From: Bacteroidales bacterium
Lineage (GTDB): Bacteria > Bacteroidota > Bacteroidia > Bacteroidales > P3
DNA: 41,957 bases
Direction of reading: 5' to 3'
Assembly: GCA_009785425.1 (NCBI GenBank)
Contig: WQWI01000018.1
Span: forward strand, 1-41,957
Of this stretch, positions 9,401-15,153 are shown piece after piece. The notes under the pieces were generated by a model. It made no database searches. It had not been told where the DNA came from and was given only the letters and a program-made list of their open reading frames with translations. The position numbers and the translations under genes are program-made. Position 1 is the first letter of the stretch; each line of letters begins with the position of its first letter.

Positions 9401-10036
9401 AAACCGTTTTACAAAAATTCGGACATTTCCAAATATGTGACCAACATAGAAACTCACAAACAGATTGTTTTTTCGAGTAAAACAGCAGGCATTTCGAGTA
9501 ATGTACTGAATGTTCATTTGAATAAATTTAAGAAAATTTTGGAAAAGATACGAGAAATTAATAGGGAAAATCTTAATGATTGGTGTTTTTTAAGAAGAGG
9601 TGCATCCAATCCGCATATCTTTAATAATCCCAAAATCGTAGCACCACAACGTAATAGAAAAAACACATTTGGCTATAATGAAACGGAATGGTATGCAAGT
9701 GCAGATGTTTATTTCATCACAGAGCCAAAGCCAAAATATGAATTGAAATACATCTTGGCATTACTAAACTCAAAATTATATTATGTTTGGCTCTACAACA
9801 AAGGCAAACGCAAAGGCGAAACATTAGAACTTTATCAACAACCGCTTTCCGAAATCCCGATTAAACTTGCGACAAAGAAAGAGCAATCTGAAATAGTTGA
9901 TGTGGTTGATAAAATAATTTCCACAAAACAAGCCAATCCACAAGCCGATACAACCGCTTTGGAAAAACAGATTGGCACGTTAATTTATGCGTTGTACGGC
10001 TTGACACAAGAGGAAATAGAGATAATTGAACAATAA
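6407..10036 (+). CDS. Eco57I/PglX-like adenine-specific DNA methyltransferase with specificity domain
   Basis: This 1209-residue protein likely transfers a methyl group from S-adenosylmethionine to adenine in DNA. It has the N6-adenine methyltransferase motifs DPACGSGAF (about residues 525-533) and GNPPY (about 755-759). The C-terminal third resembles a TaqI-like target-recognition domain, containing for example CEVNTGIMGG and ending with the ALYGLTQEE segment common in type IIG and PglX enzymes. The N-terminal 400 residues may hold a nuclease or accessory domain, but I see no clear PD-(D/E)xK motif. Residues 110-125 are encoded by a GC-rich palindromic insertion. With the upstream helicase it forms a plausible restriction-modification-like unit. 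It starts 21 bases after the ATPase stop. Confidence 0.9.
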   Translation: MTQQNLKLPYNRQNWQNWLNDIFAQQMEFEAQAEKVDVDKEHIKSVHRFATVKLADGKNLAVLDIETKAGVQIARNRVGLRNLVGKFIDHNRYHGILAFYHSENAGADVSPAGGGVPQGRGWETRAEYRLSFISSEPTIKEDGTFEIQATAPKRFSYVLGENEKTKTPADRLKSIADKRGTATLEDVKKAFSVETLTKEFYKELSDWYFWALQNVEFPNDLEQDKEVNNSTAVIRLITRLIFVWFLKQKKLINDELFDTQELDKILNYKDKTDSTYYKAILQNLFFATLNTEMGDKRKFVNRQSGIQGFYRYERFFKNKERFVELTKNTPFLNGGLFENLDKNIGEENEIRIDCFSNRIDKELLLKVPDFLFFGEEQQVDLNKIYDTKNKTYNVRGLIDILKTYHFTIEENTPTDIEVALDPELLGKVFENLLASFNPETQTTARKQTGSFYTPREIVDYMVEESLKAYLLSKPGFLQDSQDLQDYKTTIDNLFLDDNLDNLVNINKIVVKTIIEKLNDAKILDPACGSGAFPMGILQKMVQLLQKLDPQNKLWKQRQLDLAEKIEDVQAREVAMANIEEAFEENELDYGRKLFLIENCIFGVDIQPIAVQISKLRFFISLICEQTLKPEKPNFGIRPLPNLETKFVSANTLIGLDKPEQTNLFRTPEIIEKENDLKDVRHKHFSARTPETKAKYREKDQVLRYEIAEILTSLGYAEGTAQKLALWNPYDQNASSTFFDMEWMFGLSDGFDIVIGNPPYIGEKGNKHIFEPVKEGVLKEFYQGKMDYFYFFFHQGINLLKDSGILSFITTNYFITATGGSKLRQDFKTRTELLHLINFGELKIFESAMGQHNMITVLQKSTVDSQICNCCLVDRKGFAGGKTLQDIFNKKDEQSTYTTIPQNELYDGKELYIRLGNKGAGDTLTNILNKIANGNELLGNICEVNTGIMGGCDYITPKNILYADIEYVRNNDIQKDDGVFVLDSEHPRDLIILEQLKDTKPFYKNSDISKYVTNIETHKQIVFSSKTAGISSNVLNVHLNKFKKILEKIREINRENLNDWCFLRRGASNPHIFNNPKIVAPQRNRKNTFGYNETEWYASADVYFITEPKPKYELKYILALLNSKLYYVWLYNKGKRKGETLELYQQPLSEIPIKLATKKEQSEIVDVVDKIISTKQANPQADTTALEKQIGTLIYALYGLTQEEIEIIEQ
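6735..6779 (+). repeat. GC-rich palindromic element inserted in-frame in the methyltransferase gene
   Basis: A 45-base block of almost pure G/C stands out from the AT-rich gene. It holds the perfect palindrome CCCCCGCC/GGCGGGGG (6735-6750), the hairpin GTCCC-GCA-GGGAC (6752-6764) and GGG-AAA-CCC (6771-6779). It encodes residues 110-125, rich in Gly and Pro, without breaking the frame. It looks like a mobile palindromic unit tolerated in a surface loop, as described for Rickettsia palindromic elements. The mobile origin is inferred. Confidence 0.6.
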
Positions 10037-10060
10037 GCAATAAAAAATATTACTAAAAAA

Positions 10061-10092
10061 TTTGGAAAATATAAAAAAAACTCTTATCTTTG
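10061..10092 (+). promoter_or_regulatory. promoter of the coiled-coil/HEPN-like operon
   Basis: TTTG (10061-10064), then 20 bases, then TATCTTTG (10085-10092). This is a near-consensus Bacteroidota promoter, placed 25 bases after the methyltransferase stop. It starts a separate unit containing the genes at 10154, 10465 and 11280. Confidence 0.75.
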
Positions 10093-10096
10093 TGAT

Positions 10097-10115
10097 ATTG
10101 CTAATTTACAGCAAT
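10097..10115 (+). promoter_or_regulatory. inverted repeat at the transcription start of the small operon
   Basis: ATTGCT and AGCAAT flank a 7-base centre, AATTTAC, immediately downstream of the minus-7 box. The position at the expected transcription start suits an autoregulatory operator, as in many toxin-antitoxin operons. That role is inferred; the repeat itself is visible. Confidence 0.4.
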
Positions 10116-10153
10116 TTAGAAGTTGAATTATTAACCATTAAAAACAAAGTGTT

Positions 10154-10462
10154 ATGAGTACAAACAATCAAAAATCATTAAAAGAACTATTGATTCAAAG
10201 TGAGAACGAAAACCGACAAAGGGCTGAAAGATTCCAAAAAATCCTTAATTTATCAAACGAACAAGCAAATAAAAGGTCTATTGAGATGCAAAAATTAATA
10301 GATATGCCTAATGAACAATTAGACAAAAGGTTAAATGAGATGTTAAAAATTTTGGATTTCGAAAGCACATCAGCCTGCAAACTCGCTACCGCCTCAATGA
10401 GAGCATTCGACGAATCGTTTAAAATGAACGAGCGACAACGCAGATTTGGAAAAACAAGTTAG
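10154..10462 (+). CDS. small coiled-coil protein of unknown function
   Basis: This 102-residue, highly charged protein is not recognised. Its middle holds about two and a half tandem copies of an 18-residue unit. Compare RFQKILNLSNEQANKRS with MQKLIDMPNEQLDKR and the shorter MLKILDFE. The pattern predicts long amphipathic helices or a coiled coil. There is no signal peptide or membrane segment. It is the first gene behind a strong promoter, two bases upstream of the HEPN-like gene, so the pair is almost certainly co-expressed. By position and size it could be an antitoxin or partner of the downstream protein. That is inference, and no DNA-binding motif was seen. Confidence 0.7.
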   Translation: MSTNNQKSLKELLIQSENENRQRAERFQKILNLSNEQANKRSIEMQKLIDMPNEQLDKRLNEMLKILDFESTSACKLATASMRAFDESFKMNERQRRFGKTS

Positions 10463-10464
10463 AT

Positions 10465-11277
10465 ATGAGCGACCAACCAACGCCTTCCGATGTGATGAAA
10501 GATTTTGATGCAACAACCGAACAAATGATTGTTCGAATGAGTAAGCAAATTGATAGGTGGATGCAGTATAAAAATAAAGTTTTTCCAGTGCTTAGAGATT
10601 GGGAAAAAGATACTGATAAAGAGAAATCTATTGACGATATTACGTTTGCAAATGATATTTTAAGTTTTGCCATACATTTGAGTTTTATATACTGCGATTT
10701 AGCAACGGCTGTAAGACATTATCGCACAGCAAAATTAAATTACGAAAAACGATACGCTGTAAAACATATCAACGTCATAATGGTTGAGGGGTATAGAAGT
10801 ATTTATGGTTATAGCACAGATGAGAAAAAAAAATCATTTTGGAACAAGTCAATAAAGTCAATATGTGAATCCATATCTTCCGAATGTGTTGAAAAATATA
10901 AAAATCTGACAGATAAAATAATCAAAATTGGCGAAACTGGGATGTTTGATAGAAAACGCCGTAACCTTTCTGTGCACTATGACATAGATGTTGAAAAAAC
11001 GTATTCGATGCTCTTAACGTTGGATGCCGATTTTGAATGTCTAAAAGCCATTGAATTTATGGCACTCACACAACAATTATGGCAATTTTCGACCGAAATA
11101 CTTGAACTGAAAGATAGAGAAATAGCATCTCGACCAAACGAATTTGATGCAAAAATGGAAGAAATAATGCAATCAGACAAAATTCCCGATGTAGTTAAAG
11201 CCGAATATAAAAAAATGATGAATTTTCTTGATGAACTACCCATTTTAACAGGCAAAATAACAAACAAAACTCAATAA
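10465..11277 (+). CDS. HEPN-like protein (possible ribonuclease/abortive-infection effector)
   Basis: This 270-residue, mainly helical cytosolic protein matches no family I can name with certainty. Residues 163-173 read RKRRNLSVHYD. R166-N-x3-H171 fits the Rx4-6H signature of HEPN ribonucleases, in which Arg is typically followed by a polar residue such as Asn. Long helices precede and follow the motif, as in HEPN folds. It starts two bases after the coiled-coil gene and ends two bases before a microprotein gene, so the three form a tight operon. HEPN proteins are common effectors in toxin-antitoxin and abortive-infection systems. The assignment rests on one motif and on helical character, so it is a hypothesis. 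Confidence 0.6.
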   Translation: MSDQPTPSDVMKDFDATTEQMIVRMSKQIDRWMQYKNKVFPVLRDWEKDTDKEKSIDDITFANDILSFAIHLSFIYCDLATAVRHYRTAKLNYEKRYAVKHINVIMVEGYRSIYGYSTDEKKKSFWNKSIKSICESISSECVEKYKNLTDKIIKIGETGMFDRKRRNLSVHYDIDVEKTYSMLLTLDADFECLKAIEFMALTQQLWQFSTEILELKDREIASRPNEFDAKMEEIMQSDKIPDVVKAEYKKMMNFLDELPILTGKITNKTQ

Positions 11278-11279
11278 AA

Positions 11280-11354
11280 ATGGAACTAATTATCATCGTA
11301 TTTGCTATTTTCGCTTGCTCTCTCGCCCTGATGGGCGGAGGAAAAAGAAAGTAA
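11280..11354 (+). CDS. 24-residue single-span membrane microprotein
   Basis: A short frame starts at an ATG two bases after the HEPN-like gene stop and encodes MELIIIVFAIFACSLALMGG followed by GKRK. The first 18 residues form one hydrophobic helix. The end is Gly-rich and basic (KRK), which would orient the C-terminus to the cytoplasm. The close coupling to the upstream gene and the clean topology argue that it is real. It is too short for homology-based confirmation. It could be a membrane anchor, a small pore-forming toxin or a regulator of its neighbours. Confidence 0.45.
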   Translation: MELIIIVFAIFACSLALMGGGKRK

Positions 11355-11358
11355 AGTT

Positions 11359-11411
11359 TCCGCAGTTAAGACCACCGGTCTGCTCGCGCGGATGTCCACG
11401 TCCGTGTCGTA
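11359..11411 (+). repeat. REP-like palindromic element
   Basis: A GC-rich block in the 85-base gap before the TcmP gene. The hairpin AGACC-ACC-GGTCT (11369-11381) is embedded in a larger pairing of TCCGC (11359-11363) with GCGGA (11388-11392). A second segment with GGATGTCCACGTCC follows. Its composition differs from the flanking genes. It probably belongs to a dispersed palindromic repeat family, which I infer because no second copy of this type is in the window. Confidence 0.4.
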
Positions 11412-11439
11412 AAAAAATGAACAATAAGAAAATAGAAAT

Positions 11440-12573
11440 ATGGCAAAAAACTTAATTTTTCATAAAAAACCGTTTGATAAAGGCACAAAAACAAAAGTAG
11501 AACTTTTTGATGCCTATCTGAATGAATCACTACCGGTATTCATACATCAAAAATACTGGAGCGACATTTTTATCTATGATCTTTTTGCAGGAAAAGGATT
11601 AGATGAAAACGGAGAGTATGGTACTGCTCTGAACATTCTTAAAGGTGTTTCGCGTCATTGCGTTGCCATAGTGAAAAACAAGAAAAACTTATATGTTGTG
11701 CTGAATGACAAAGAAGAGAAAGATTCTTTGCAACAGAATGTAAATGCCTTTCTCGAAGATTGTAAGAGTCGCTGTGAAGCCCCTCAATGCGTATTTGACA
11801 AAAACAACCTAATCGTAAAAAGCAATGACTTTAAGGAGTATTTTAATGATACCATATATCCCAGATTACAAAATAGACCAGACGCAATGAAATTGATATT
11901 TCTTGATCCTTTTAATTTTGTGATGGACAATGAGGTATTCAATAAATTAACATCGTTGCCAAAGACTGACTTTATGTGTTTTATTCCTACAACATATTTG
12001 CGACGCTTTCCGACAGAGCCAACATTCAAAAAATTTATTGAGGAGTACGGGCTGATGTTTAGCCAAACAAAATACAATCATAGTCATAGAATAATTGCAG
12101 ACTATATTAGAAAGTTAGTGCCTCCTGACAAAGAGTACTATATTGGACACTTTTCTATAGAAAAACCGCAAAAAACCGGCACGGGAAAGAACTATTATGG
12201 AATAATTTTTGGTTCTAACAACACGTTGGGTGCAGAAAAATTTCAGAAGGTTTGTTGGAAAATAGATCCACAAATAGGTGAGGCGGATTATAATATTGAT
12301 AACGAGCCAACATACGGCGGAAATCAGGATTTATTTAACGAAATCCCCCTAAAAATAAAAGCCTTCAACGATGATCTGAAGAAATTGATCGTTGATGCAA
12401 AAATAACAACCGATTTAGAGTGTTATAGGTATGCTTTGCAAAAATGTCTTCAACCAAAACATGCTTCAACTGTTTTGAACAAATTAATGGAGACCAAACG
12501 CATACAAGAGTTCAAGACAGTTAATTCAGATATTCATAAGATTAAAAACCCTATCAAAATTGAATTGTTATGA
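11440..12573 (+). CDS. tcmP: Three-Cys-motif partner protein TcmP
   Basis: This 377-residue protein resembles the TcmP family, named because it is encoded next to PF07505 (Gp37/Gp68, DUF5131) three-Cys-motif proteins. That is the case here: its stop overlaps the next start by four bases (ATGA). The N-terminal half looks like a SAM-dependent methyltransferase fold. It has IYDLFAGKG (about residues 45-53) in the motif I position and IFLDPFNF (about 153-160) in the catalytic strand position, though without a classical NPPY. The C-terminal part is family-specific and resembles a winged-helix region. The biochemical role of the pair is not established to my knowledge. A nucleic-acid modification role is inferred from the fold-like motifs. 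Confidence 0.8.
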   Translation: MAKNLIFHKKPFDKGTKTKVELFDAYLNESLPVFIHQKYWSDIFIYDLFAGKGLDENGEYGTALNILKGVSRHCVAIVKNKKNLYVVLNDKEEKDSLQQNVNAFLEDCKSRCEAPQCVFDKNNLIVKSNDFKEYFNDTIYPRLQNRPDAMKLIFLDPFNFVMDNEVFNKLTSLPKTDFMCFIPTTYLRRFPTEPTFKKFIEEYGLMFSQTKYNHSHRIIADYIRKLVPPDKEYYIGHFSIEKPQKTGTGKNYYGIIFGSNNTLGAEKFQKVCWKIDPQIGEADYNIDNEPTYGGNQDLFNEIPLKIKAFNDDLKKLIVDAKITTDLECYRYALQKCLQPKHASTVLNKLMETKRIQEFKTVNSDIHKIKNPIKIELL

Positions 12574-13331
12574 AAACCACAAAAATTGAATGGACAGAAG
12601 CAACATGGAATCCGTCTGTAGGTTGTACTAAAAAAACGGATGGTTGTAAAAATTGCTATGCGGAAATCATGGCAAGGCGATTGCAAGCGATGGGTGCTTC
12701 CGGTTATGAAGACGGTTTTGAATTTAAAATTCTTCCCGAAAGATTGCATCAGCCGACAACAATCAAAAAGCCAACAAAATTTTTTGTGAATTCGATGAGC
12801 GACTTGTTTCACGAAAAAATGCCGTTCAGTTATCTGGATGAGATATTCGAAACTATTAAGAATACTCCACAGCATCATTATCAGATATTGACAAAAAGAG
12901 AAAAAAAACTTCAAAGATATTTTTCAAAAAGAGCAGTCCCGCCAAATGTATGGTTGGGTGTAACTGTTGAAAATGGAAGCACAAAACACCGGATAGATGT
13001 TTTGAGAGGTATTGACGCTACCGTTCGTTTTGTTTCTATTGAGCCGTTGATTGGTGATGTTGGTAAGTTGGATTTATCCGGAATTCATTGGGTAATTGTT
13101 GGCGGAGAAAGTGGGGTTTGTGCAAGACCGATGGAACCACAATGGGCTGTTAATGTTCAAAAACAATGTGAGAAACAAAATGTCGCATTTTTCTTCAAGC
13201 AATGGGGTACGTGGGGAGCGGACGGCGTAAAACGAAATAAAAAAGAAAATGGAAATATCTTATTGGGTAAAGTTTGGAAAGAAGAGCCAAAGATTTGTAC
13301 TGATTTTAAAGCCAAACGGAAGGTGGCATAG
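12570..13331 (+). CDS. DUF5131 / phage Gp37-Gp68 family three-Cys-motif protein
   Basis: This 253-residue protein carries the family hallmark near its N-terminus: WNPSVGC followed by the rest of a C19-x6-C26-x2-C29 cluster and then YAE. The spacing recalls, but differs from, the CxxxCxxC iron-sulfur motif of radical SAM enzymes, and a metal-cluster role is generally suspected. Other conserved family blocks are FVNSMSDLFHE, LTKR, WLGVTVEN, FVSIEPL and VGGESG, followed by FFFKQWGTWG near the C-terminus. These proteins are frequent in phages and mobile elements. The ATGA overlap with tcmP implies translational coupling and a joint function. The length is normal for the family and the protein looks intact. 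Confidence 0.9.
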   Translation: MKTTKIEWTEATWNPSVGCTKKTDGCKNCYAEIMARRLQAMGASGYEDGFEFKILPERLHQPTTIKKPTKFFVNSMSDLFHEKMPFSYLDEIFETIKNTPQHHYQILTKREKKLQRYFSKRAVPPNVWLGVTVENGSTKHRIDVLRGIDATVRFVSIEPLIGDVGKLDLSGIHWVIVGGESGVCARPMEPQWAVNVQKQCEKQNVAFFFKQWGTWGADGVKRNKKENGNILLGKVWKEEPKICTDFKAKRKVA

Positions 13332-13390
13332 TAAGCAGAAATAATTCCGTTCGTGGGGACCCGTCCGTGCATCCCGTCAAAGGTCAGATA

Positions 13391-13498
13391 TTGGTAGAAA
13401 AACCAGCACCCCAACACCATTTTCGTCCCGTATGGGACGAGATATATTTTGTCCCATACGGGACAAACAAACGAATGAGAACGTACATTTTCTACCAA
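13391..13498 (+). repeat. REP-doublet (BIME-like) inside an 11-bp inverted repeat
   Basis: Outer arms TTGGTAGAAAA (13391-13401) and TTTTCTACCAA (13488-13498) enclose two hairpins in mirror orientation. One is TCGTCCC-GTAT-GGGACGA (13423-13440) and the other TTTGTCCC-ATAC-GGGACAAA (13448-13467). The 14-base cores are reverse complements of each other. This is the layout of a bacterial interspersed mosaic element built from two REP units. It lies in the 356-base gene-free stretch at the end of the island. Confidence 0.6.
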
Positions 13499-13502
13499 CA
13501 TT

Positions 13503-13520
13503 CCGTGCCTAACGGCACGG
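13503..13520 (+). repeat. GC-rich hairpin
   Basis: CCGTGCC and GGCACGG pair perfectly around the loop TAAC. It follows the REP doublet by four bases and is part of the same palindrome-dense stretch after the DUF5131 gene. Confidence 0.5.
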
Positions 13521-13560
13521 CGAAGCGCAAGAAACTATGAGCGGAGCGAATACCTTGTTG

Positions 13561-13604
13561 CCTAACCGCCAAACTTGCTAAAAATCGGAAGTTTGGCGGT
13601 TGGG
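13561..13604 (+). terminator. long hairpin, possible terminator at island end
   Basis: The arm CCTAACCGCCAAACTT (13561-13576) pairs with AAGTTTGGCGGTTGGG (13589-13604) over 16 bp around a 12-base loop. It is the strongest hairpin between the DUF5131 gene and the next promoter. It has no T-run after it, so it may act as a transcript barrier or RNA 3' end stabiliser rather than a canonical terminator. Confidence 0.45.
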
Positions 13605-13675
13605 AGAGTCTAATTAGCTTACTTTTATCGTATTATGCATTTTTTTCGAAGGAATAATCGGTCAATTTTTTTTCG

Positions 13676-13683
13676 TATCTTTG
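13676..13683 (+). promoter_or_regulatory. minus-7 box of the DUF2147 gene (near-leaderless)
   Basis: TATCTTTG ends only four bases before the ATG at 13688. Taking the usual spacing of this box to the start site, transcription would begin at or within a base or two of the start codon. No clear minus-33 element is seen. Confidence 0.55.
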
Positions 13684-13687
13684 TACG

Positions 13688-14101
13688 ATGAAAAAAATAC
13701 TTCTCACAACCGCTCTTACCCTTTGTACTTTTACGATTATTTTTCCTCAAACACGTGCAAATGACATTACCGGGCTTTTCCTTGCTTACGACCCACGCAC
13801 CAATTATACATCTCAAATGGAGATTTTTAGGGCTTCAGATGGCACATTCTCAGCACGTGTTGTTTGGGTTGAGGACGCTCGACAACTACACACCATAGGC
13901 ACAATACAGATTCGGAACCTAACGTTTGATTCGCAAAGCAACGAATGGCGTAATGGAAGAGTAATGTTCGAAGGTCGTGAATTTCGCTTAAATGCTCGCT
14001 TCGCCGAAGACGGAAGACTTAGAATAAGAGGTTTTTTGGGAATCTCACTGCTCGGTCGAACGCAGTATTGGATACGTGAAAGTGAGTTGCGGAGCTCCTA
14101 A
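13688..14101 (+). CDS. secreted DUF2147 family protein
   Basis: This 137-residue protein has an N-terminal signal peptide: MKK, then a hydrophobic stretch of about 16 residues, then a likely cleavage after TRA near residue 24. The mature part has the DUF2147 pattern: an ITGLF opening, a beta-strand with ASDGTFSARVVWVED, then WRNGRVMFEGREF and a closing TQYWIR. DUF2147 proteins are small periplasmic beta proteins with no established function. The start is fixed by the signal peptide, yet it falls almost on the predicted transcription start. It is the first non-island gene after the repeat array and stands alone, with tRNA-Ser convergent 7 bases downstream. Confidence 0.8.
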   Translation: MKKILLTTALTLCTFTIIFPQTRANDITGLFLAYDPRTNYTSQMEIFRASDGTFSARVVWVEDARQLHTIGTIQIRNLTFDSQSNEWRNGRVMFEGREFRLNARFAEDGRLRIRGFLGISLLGRTQYWIRESELRSS

Positions 14102-14108
14102 GATTGCG

Positions 14109-14195
<87 letters not shown>

Positions 14196-14301
14196 GTGCT
14201 TTAGCTGAACAAAAAGCGCTGCAAAGATAACACTTTTTTTTGAATTGACCAAATTTTTTTTAATTCCCCATTTTCCATTTTCAATTCTCAATTATTTTTT
14301 G

Positions 14302-14309
14302 TATCTTTG
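14302..14309 (+). promoter_or_regulatory. minus-7 box of the parA operon
   Basis: TATCTTTG lies 34 bases upstream of the parA ATG in a very AT-rich gap. A minus-33 match is not obvious. It would drive parA-parB and perhaps the following genes. Confidence 0.6.
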
Positions 14310-14343
14310 CAAGTTCTAACCACTACAAAATTTCGTTTGTTTT

Positions 14344-15153
14344 ATGGGTAAAGTTATTTCAATTATTAACCAAAAAGGAGGTGTGGGAAAAACCACAACA
14401 GCAATCAATTTGGCTGCAGGGTTAGCCATATTGGAGAAGAAAGTTTTGCTGATTGATGCCGATCCGCAAGCTAATGCAACATCGGGATTGGGCTTTGATC
14501 CGAATAACGTTACGACAAGCATTTTCGAATGTATGGTAGATCATGTGGATCCGCGTGAGATTGTCCTCAAAACATCTACACCAAACCTAAGTCTAATTCC
14601 TTCGCATATTGATTTAGTTGGAGCGGAAATTTTGCTGGTGGATAAGCCTAACCGCGAGCAAGTTATGCGCATGGCAGTTAACAAAATTCAGGACGACTAT
14701 GACTTTGTGATTATCGATTGTTCGCCCTCGTTAGGGTTGATCACTTTAAATGCTATGACGGCTTCGGACTCGGTTATTATTACCGTGCAATGCGAGTATT
14801 TTGCACTGGAAGGTCTTGGAAAATTGCTTCACACGATAAAGCTCGTTCAAGAACGTTTTAACGAGAATTTAGGCATTGAAGGAATTTTGTTAACGATGTA
14901 TGACGCACGCCTTCGCCTTGCCAAACAAGTGGTTGAAGAGGTTCAAGAGCACTTTAAAGAATTGGTGTTTAATACACTGATTTATCGAAATACCAAATTA
15001 GGTGAATCGCCAAGTCACGGTAAAACGATTTTAGACTACGATGCTCAATCGGTAGGATCCATAAACTACCTTAATTTAGCAAGGGAAATCTTGCAAAACA
15101 ACGACTTGACAAATATTAAAAACGCTGATAAAATACTTTCCGAACATGACTAA
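14344..15153 (+). CDS. parA: Chromosome-partitioning ATPase ParA (Soj)
   Basis: This 269-residue ParA/MinD-family ATPase drives segregation of the replication origin together with ParB bound to parS sites. The deviant Walker A KGGVGKTT is at residues 11-18. DADPQANAT (about 40-48) is the A' region and VIIDCSPSL the Walker B region. It has no N-terminal DNA-binding extension, which fits chromosomal Soj rather than plasmid type Ia ParA. parB overlaps its end by eight bases. The neighbours (DUF5683, dapB, lepB) are those seen with chromosomal parAB in Bacteroidota, as I recall the family context. Confidence 0.96.
   Translation: MGKVISIINQKGGVGKTTTAINLAAGLAILEKKVLLIDADPQANATSGLGFDPNNVTTSIFECMVDHVDPREIVLKTSTPNLSLIPSHIDLVGAEILLVDKPNREQVMRMAVNKIQDDYDFVIIDCSPSLGLITLNAMTASDSVIITVQCEYFALEGLGKLLHTIKLVQERFNENLGIEGILLTMYDARLRLAKQVVEEVQEHFKELVFNTLIYRNTKLGESPSHGKTILDYDAQSVGSINYLNLAREILQNNDLTNIKNADKILSEHD

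Noticed and set aside
1903-10036. Classification as DISARM or BREX
   Set aside because: A PLD domain, SNF2 helicase and methyltransferase are present, but DUF1998 genes, drmA/drmB, pglZ, brxC and brxL are absent, so neither name is supported.
13157-13501. 114-codon minus-strand frame over the DUF5131 3' end and repeats
   Set aside because: Its sequence comes from palindromic repeats and the antisense of a confident gene.
1489-13675. Integrative element with att sites at tRNA-Trp
   Set aside because: No integrase gene and no direct repeat of the tRNA-Trp 3' end were found downstream in the window.
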